NCBI RefSeq assembly: GCF_000332135.1
Contig: NZ_KB235896.1
Coordinates: forward strand, 558,001-622,000
DNA from: Anabaena sp. PCC 7108
Lineage (GTDB): Bacteria > Cyanobacteriota > Cyanobacteriia > Cyanobacteriales > Nostocaceae
Direction: 5' to 3'
DNA length: 64,000 nucleotides
Shown: one piece after another, positions 60,954-64,000 of the stretch
Position numbering within the stretch: position 1 is the stretch's first letter
Layout: every line of letters starts with the position of its first letter
Made by a program: the position numbers and the translations under genes
The notes under the pieces: model-generated
Databases searched by the model: none
Told to the model about the DNA's origin: nothing
What the model saw: only the letters and a program-made list of their open reading frames with translations

Positions 60954-61769
60954 ATGATTCAACCGCGCAAGCAATTTGCTCAACATTGGTTAAAAAGCGA
61001 AAAGGCACTCGACGCAATTGTCAAGGCCGCTGAGTGTAAAAATAGCGATCGCATTTTGGAAATTGGCCCCGGTACTGGAATTCTGACTCGGCGGTTATTA
61101 CCCCTAGTTCAATCTCTAGTCGCTGTGGAAATTGACCGCGATTTGTGCAAATTACTTGTTAAACAACTAGGTCAGAAGGAAAATTTTTTACTGCTACAAG
61201 GGGATTTTCTAACTCTAGATGTACAGTCTCAAGTGACTGCTTTTCCCAATTTCCAAAAGCAGAATCACGTTGTTGCCAATATTCCCTACAATATTACAGG
61301 GCCAATTATTGAAAAGTTACTTGGTACGATCGCTCATCCGAACCCAGAACCTTTTGATTCTATTGTCCTTCTGGTTCAAAAAGAAGTCGCAGAAAGATTA
61401 TATGCTAAACCAGGATCAAGGACTTTTGGGGCGTTGTCTGTACGAGTGCAGTATTTAGCTAGTTGTGAGTTAATTTGTACAGTCCCCGCTGCGGCATTTG
61501 AACCACCACCAAAGGTTGACTCCGCTGTGGTGCGATTGCGCCCTCGTCAAATTGAAATTCCCGCCCATGACCCCAAAAAGTTGGAAAATCTGCTGAAATT
61601 AGGATTTGGGTCTAAGCGAAAAATGTTAAGAAATAATTTGCAATCGGTAATTGACCGCGATCGCTTGACTCAATTACTGGAACAATTAGGAATAAATCCC
61701 CAAGTACGCGCCGAAGACCTCAGTGTTGAACAATGGGTATCACTCACAAATCAGTTAATACTCAACTAA
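60954..61769 (+). CDS. rsmA: 16S rRNA dimethyladenosine transferase
   Basis: Also called KsgA: dimethylates two adjacent adenosines in the 3' end of 16S rRNA during small-subunit assembly. SAM motif I ILEIGPGTGILTRRLL (about 34-49), acidic motif II VAVEIDRDL, and motif IV NIPYNITGPI (about 108-117) are intact. The C-terminal part (KMLRNNLQSVI, about 222-232) fits RsmA. 271 residues is normal. ATG 60954 (MIQPRKQFAQHWL) is preceded by GGAGAAAC. It is the first gene of a compact operon with ispE and a DUF3082 gene. Confidence 0.95.
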   Translation: MIQPRKQFAQHWLKSEKALDAIVKAAECKNSDRILEIGPGTGILTRRLLPLVQSLVAVEIDRDLCKLLVKQLGQKENFLLLQGDFLTLDVQSQVTAFPNFQKQNHVVANIPYNITGPIIEKLLGTIAHPNPEPFDSIVLLVQKEVAERLYAKPGSRTFGALSVRVQYLASCELICTVPAAAFEPPPKVDSAVVRLRPRQIEIPAHDPKKLENLLKLGFGSKRKMLRNNLQSVIDRDRLTQLLEQLGINPQVRAEDLSVEQWVSLTNQLILN

Positions 61770-61809
61770 CTGATAAATGTTAACTGATAACTGATAACTG
61801 ATAACTAAT

Positions 61810-62757
61810 ATGCGTTCTTATAGTTTAATTGCACCTGCCAAAATCAACTTATATTTGGAAATCATCGGCGACCGCCCTGATGGATATCATGAGTTAGCAA
61901 TGATACTCCAAAGTATTGACCTAGCAGACCAAATTGATATCCACCCTGCCAGCACAGAGACGATTCGCGTTTACTGCAACCACCCACAAGTACCGACAGA
62001 TAATAGTAACTTAGCATACCGGGCAGCAGCGCTAATGGCGACGAAATTTCCCGACGCGTTTAAAAATTTGGGCGGTATTGACATTACTCTAAACAAGCGA
62101 ATTCCTGTAGCAGCAGGTTTAGCTGGTGGTTCCACAAATGCAGCAGCGGTATTGGTGGGGATAGATTTACTCTGGAACTTGGGACTAACTTGTGCAGAAT
62201 TAGAAGAATTAGGCGCTACATTGGGTTCTGATGTGCCATTTTGTATTTCTGGGGGAACTGCGATCGCTACAGGCAGAGGTGAACAACTCTCTCCTTTACC
62301 AAGTTTAGATCACATCCACATAGTATTAGCCAAATATCGGAGTTTAGAAGTTTCTACTCCTTGGGCATACAACACCTATCGTCAAGAATTTGGTGGTACT
62401 TACATTAGAGAAACCGCAAATTTAGCAGCCCGTGCTAATGCAGTCCATTCGGGAGAAATAGTCAAAGCTATTGTCAATAAAAATACCGCAGAAATCGCCC
62501 AAAAACTGCACAATGATTTAGAACGGGTAGTATTGCCAGCTTATCCTCAAGTTTTGCATCTGCGGGAACTATTTGCAACTCAACCAGGAGTTTTAGGCAC
62601 AATGATGTCTGGTTCTGGCCCTTCTGTATTTGCTATTGTAGAATCGGCAGAACAAGCAGAAATTGTCAAAATAAAGATCCGAGAAGCAATTCCTGATCCA
62701 GATTTAGAATTATTTGTGACTCGGACAATTACACATGGAATTAAAATCGCACCATGA
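61810..62757 (+). CDS. ispE: 4-diphosphocytidyl-2-C-methyl-D-erythritol kinase
   Basis: Fourth enzyme of the MEP isoprenoid pathway, an ATP-dependent GHMP kinase that phosphorylates CDP-ME. N-terminal APAKINLYLEI (8-18), the GHMP phosphate loop PVAAGLAGGSTNAAAVLVG (about 98-116), the GSDVPFCISGGTA motif (about 140-152) and the C-terminal GTMMSGSGPSVFAIV (about 262-276) are present. 315 residues. It starts 40 bases after rsmA, across a tandem AACTGATAACTGATAACTGA stretch, and overlaps the DUF3082 gene by four bases (ATGA). Confidence 0.96.
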   Translation: MRSYSLIAPAKINLYLEIIGDRPDGYHELAMILQSIDLADQIDIHPASTETIRVYCNHPQVPTDNSNLAYRAAALMATKFPDAFKNLGGIDITLNKRIPVAAGLAGGSTNAAAVLVGIDLLWNLGLTCAELEELGATLGSDVPFCISGGTAIATGRGEQLSPLPSLDHIHIVLAKYRSLEVSTPWAYNTYRQEFGGTYIRETANLAARANAVHSGEIVKAIVNKNTAEIAQKLHNDLERVVLPAYPQVLHLRELFATQPGVLGTMMSGSGPSVFAIVESAEQAEIVKIKIREAIPDPDLELFVTRTITHGIKIAP

Positions 62758-63077
62758 ATGAACCAAATGTTACCCCTTCGGCAGATACTAACGCCCAAGT
62801 ACCACCGACTCCCCTACGCTGTATAATGGGTGCGGCGATGTCGGGAGGATTTGGATTTGCCATGTATTCCCTCATGATAGCGATCGCAACAACTTTTGCC
62901 AGCAAACCCATCCATTCGGATAATCCCATGGTAGTAAATATTGGTTCTGCTGTTCGCACCTTAGTTGTGGGTGTAGTCGCTTTAGGAACCGGGATATTTG
63001 GGATTGTGGCACTTGGCTTATTAGCCTTGGCTATACAACTATTATTACAGCAATTCACAAAGCCTAAAAACAGTTAA
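62754..63077 (+). CDS. DUF3082 family membrane protein
   Basis: 107 residues with two membrane segments (about 24-48 and 68-95). The sequence PLRCIMGAAMSGGFGFAMYSLMIAIATTFASKPIHSDN is the DUF3082 signature. Function unknown. Its start overlaps the ispE stop (ATGA), a gene pair I recall as common in cyanobacteria, so co-translation is certain in practice. A short tandem repeat (63085-63140) follows. Confidence 0.88.
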   Translation: MNEPNVTPSADTNAQVPPTPLRCIMGAAMSGGFGFAMYSLMIAIATTFASKPIHSDNPMVVNIGSAVRTLVVGVVALGTGIFGIVALGLLALAIQLLLQQFTKPKNS

Positions 63078-63084
63078 TTAAGGC

Positions 63085-63142
63085 TGACGCACAAGACACG
63101 GGGACACGGAGACGCGGAGATGGGGAGACGCGGTGACACAGA
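63085..63142. repeat. Short G-rich tandem repeat
   Basis: GACACGGGGACACGGAGACG and GGAGATGGGGAGACGC units between the DUF3082 gene and the response-regulator gene. Confidence 0.75.
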
Positions 63143-63159
63143 CAGTTTTTTGGATATGA

Positions 63160-63999
63160 TCAACTACTTAACGGTAAATCATTCACCAATGGTGAGCGAT
63201 TTTTGATGATTTGTAGTTTTGTAGTCTTAGGAATTTGCACAAATTGATTTTCTTTTCTCCAATTTGTTGGGGATAATTTGTGATACTGGCGAAACTGGCG
63301 GGAGAAATGACAAGCATTTTGATAGCCTAGTTTTGTCGCAATTTCTTCAATAGTTTGATGAGTATTTTTCAGTAAAGTACAAGCAGCGGCCATGCGGCGC
63401 TTGACAATCCAGACATTCACAGTTTCTCCCGTTTCTTTACCTACTTGGGTAGTTAAGTAAGCCGACGAATAGCCAACAGCTTGGGCTACATCAGACAAAG
63501 TAATCCCTTTGTGATAATTAGCCTCAATATAGTTGAAAACTTCTTGGAGATGGGGAACAGGCGGAAAGATAAACTCAGAGTTTAATGAACTATCTGATAA
63601 TTCTGGAACTTGATGATAGTTAGCTGCATAACAGTATCTGAGAAGTGATTGCTTTTCTAGTCGGATAGCGATCGCTTTTAGTAACTCATTCACTGTCAAA
63701 GGCTTGGTAAGATAGTCATCTGCTCCCAAATCCATAGCTTTTCTCATAGATGCCATCGTATTACTAGCTGTGAGAAATATGAACGGAATGACAGATGTAG
63801 CAACAGCTTGACGCAGCTTAGTAACAACGGTGTAACCATCCATATCTGACATCATCAGATCACAAATCACCAAATCTGGTAAATGTTCTTGTGCTTGTTG
63901 GATACCAACCAGACCATTTTCCGCTCCTATCGTCACAAAACCTTCAGCTTCAAGACCACCTAAGAAGAGATTACGGGTAACGGCATCATCTTCAATTAC
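63160..63999 (-). CDS. Response regulator with AraC-type DNA-binding domain (5' end outside the window)
   Basis: At least 280 residues are visible; the N-terminal start is cut by the window edge. The receiver domain begins within VIEDDAVTRNLFLGGLEAEG (acid pair of the phosphorylation site), with phospho-acceptor Asp in DLVICDLMMSDMDGY, Thr/Ser in PFIFLTAS and Lys in DYLTKPLTV. The output is an AraC/XylS double helix-turn-helix (last 100 residues: GITLSDVAQAVGYSSAYLTTQV, then TIEEIATKLGYQNACHFSRQFRQYHKLSP). It should be a two-component transcription factor; the partner kinase is not in the window. The frame remains open to base 63999, so the internal GTG at 63936 is not the start. Confidence 0.9.
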   Translation of the reverse strand, partial: VIEDDAVTRNLFLGGLEAEGFVTIGAENGLVGIQQAQEHLPDLVICDLMMSDMDGYTVVTKLRQAVATSVIPFIFLTASNTMASMRKAMDLGADDYLTKPLTVNELLKAIAIRLEKQSLLRYCYAANYHQVPELSDSSLNSEFIFPPVPHLQEVFNYIEANYHKGITLSDVAQAVGYSSAYLTTQVGKETGETVNVWIVKRRMAAACTLLKNTHQTIEEIATKLGYQNACHFSRQFRQYHKLSPTNWRKENQFVQIPKTTKLQIIKNRSPLVNDLPLSS

Positions 64000-64000
64000 G

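Overview
The window comes from a filamentous, probably heterocyst-forming cyanobacterium (order Nostocales). The grounds are dense GCGATCGC (HIP1) octamers in genes and spacers, many blocks of short tandemly repeated G- or C-rich units between genes, small palindromic elements, and a set of typically cyanobacterial families (DUF3038, DUF4335, DUF1822, DUF3082, DUF1257/Ycf35, DUF2997, YiaAB). No rRNA, tRNA, CRISPR array or intact transposase was seen. Species cannot be named from the sequence alone. All family names come from recognition of motifs by eye; no database search was run.

Layout. 1-12.8 kb: 5' part of threonine synthase, a small coiled-coil protein, a large membrane-anchored unknown protein, a 1.6-kb spacer with a composite palindromic element and a predicted orphan small RNA, then ispH, an SGNH hydrolase, the ammonium transporter amt with a perfect NtcA box, and a CHASE2-Ser/Thr kinase. 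13-19.2 kb: a four-helix-bundle gene in a repeat-framed cassette, then a sigma-like factor, a DUF1822 protein, a CHAT (caspase-like) membrane protein and a CPBP protease, followed by small membrane and secreted proteins. 19.3-27.9 kb: FHA-PAS-GAF-GGDEF-EAL regulator, a His-rich membrane hydroxylase-like protein, queD behind a canonical NtcA-type promoter, an MFS transporter, an acetyltransferase and a P-loop protein with a degenerate Walker A. 28.1-32.1 kb: a seven-gene Mrp/Mnh cation:proton antiporter operon behind a structured leader. 32.8-38.7 kb: mutS2 (with a repeat inserted in frame), DUF3038, DUF4335 and YiaAB proteins.

38.9-50.6 kb: a NACHT NTPase with a pentapeptide-repeat tail, the DUF2997-ycf35-ferredoxin operon, a DUF2809 protein, an epoxide-hydrolase-like protein, a NYN-LOTUS RNA-binding/nuclease protein, an SDR enzyme, 4-hydroxyphenylpyruvate dioxygenase (also carrying a repeat-derived insert), a HAD phosphatase and an orphan double-glycine RiPP-like precursor. 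50.7-64 kb: membrane protein, fasciclin protein, ketopantoate reductase, then a three-gene set (dynamin-like GTPase, giant Hsp70-like ATPase, unknown partner), then ksgA-ispE-DUF3082 and a response regulator with an AraC-type output domain running off the end.

The candidates most worth attention as little-described systems are the dynamin-like GTPase/Hsp70-like/unknown trio (53.1-60.3 kb), the sigma-DUF1822-CHAT-CPBP module (13.8-18.5 kb), the NACHT-pentapeptide protein (38.9-42.0 kb), the NYN-LOTUS protein (45.6-47.2 kb), the structured leader of the mrp operon (28.1 kb) and the predicted orphan small RNA (5.1-5.3 kb). The spacers carry a 124-bp palindromic element present as two almost identical copies plus an internally inverted relative, which points to recent mobility.
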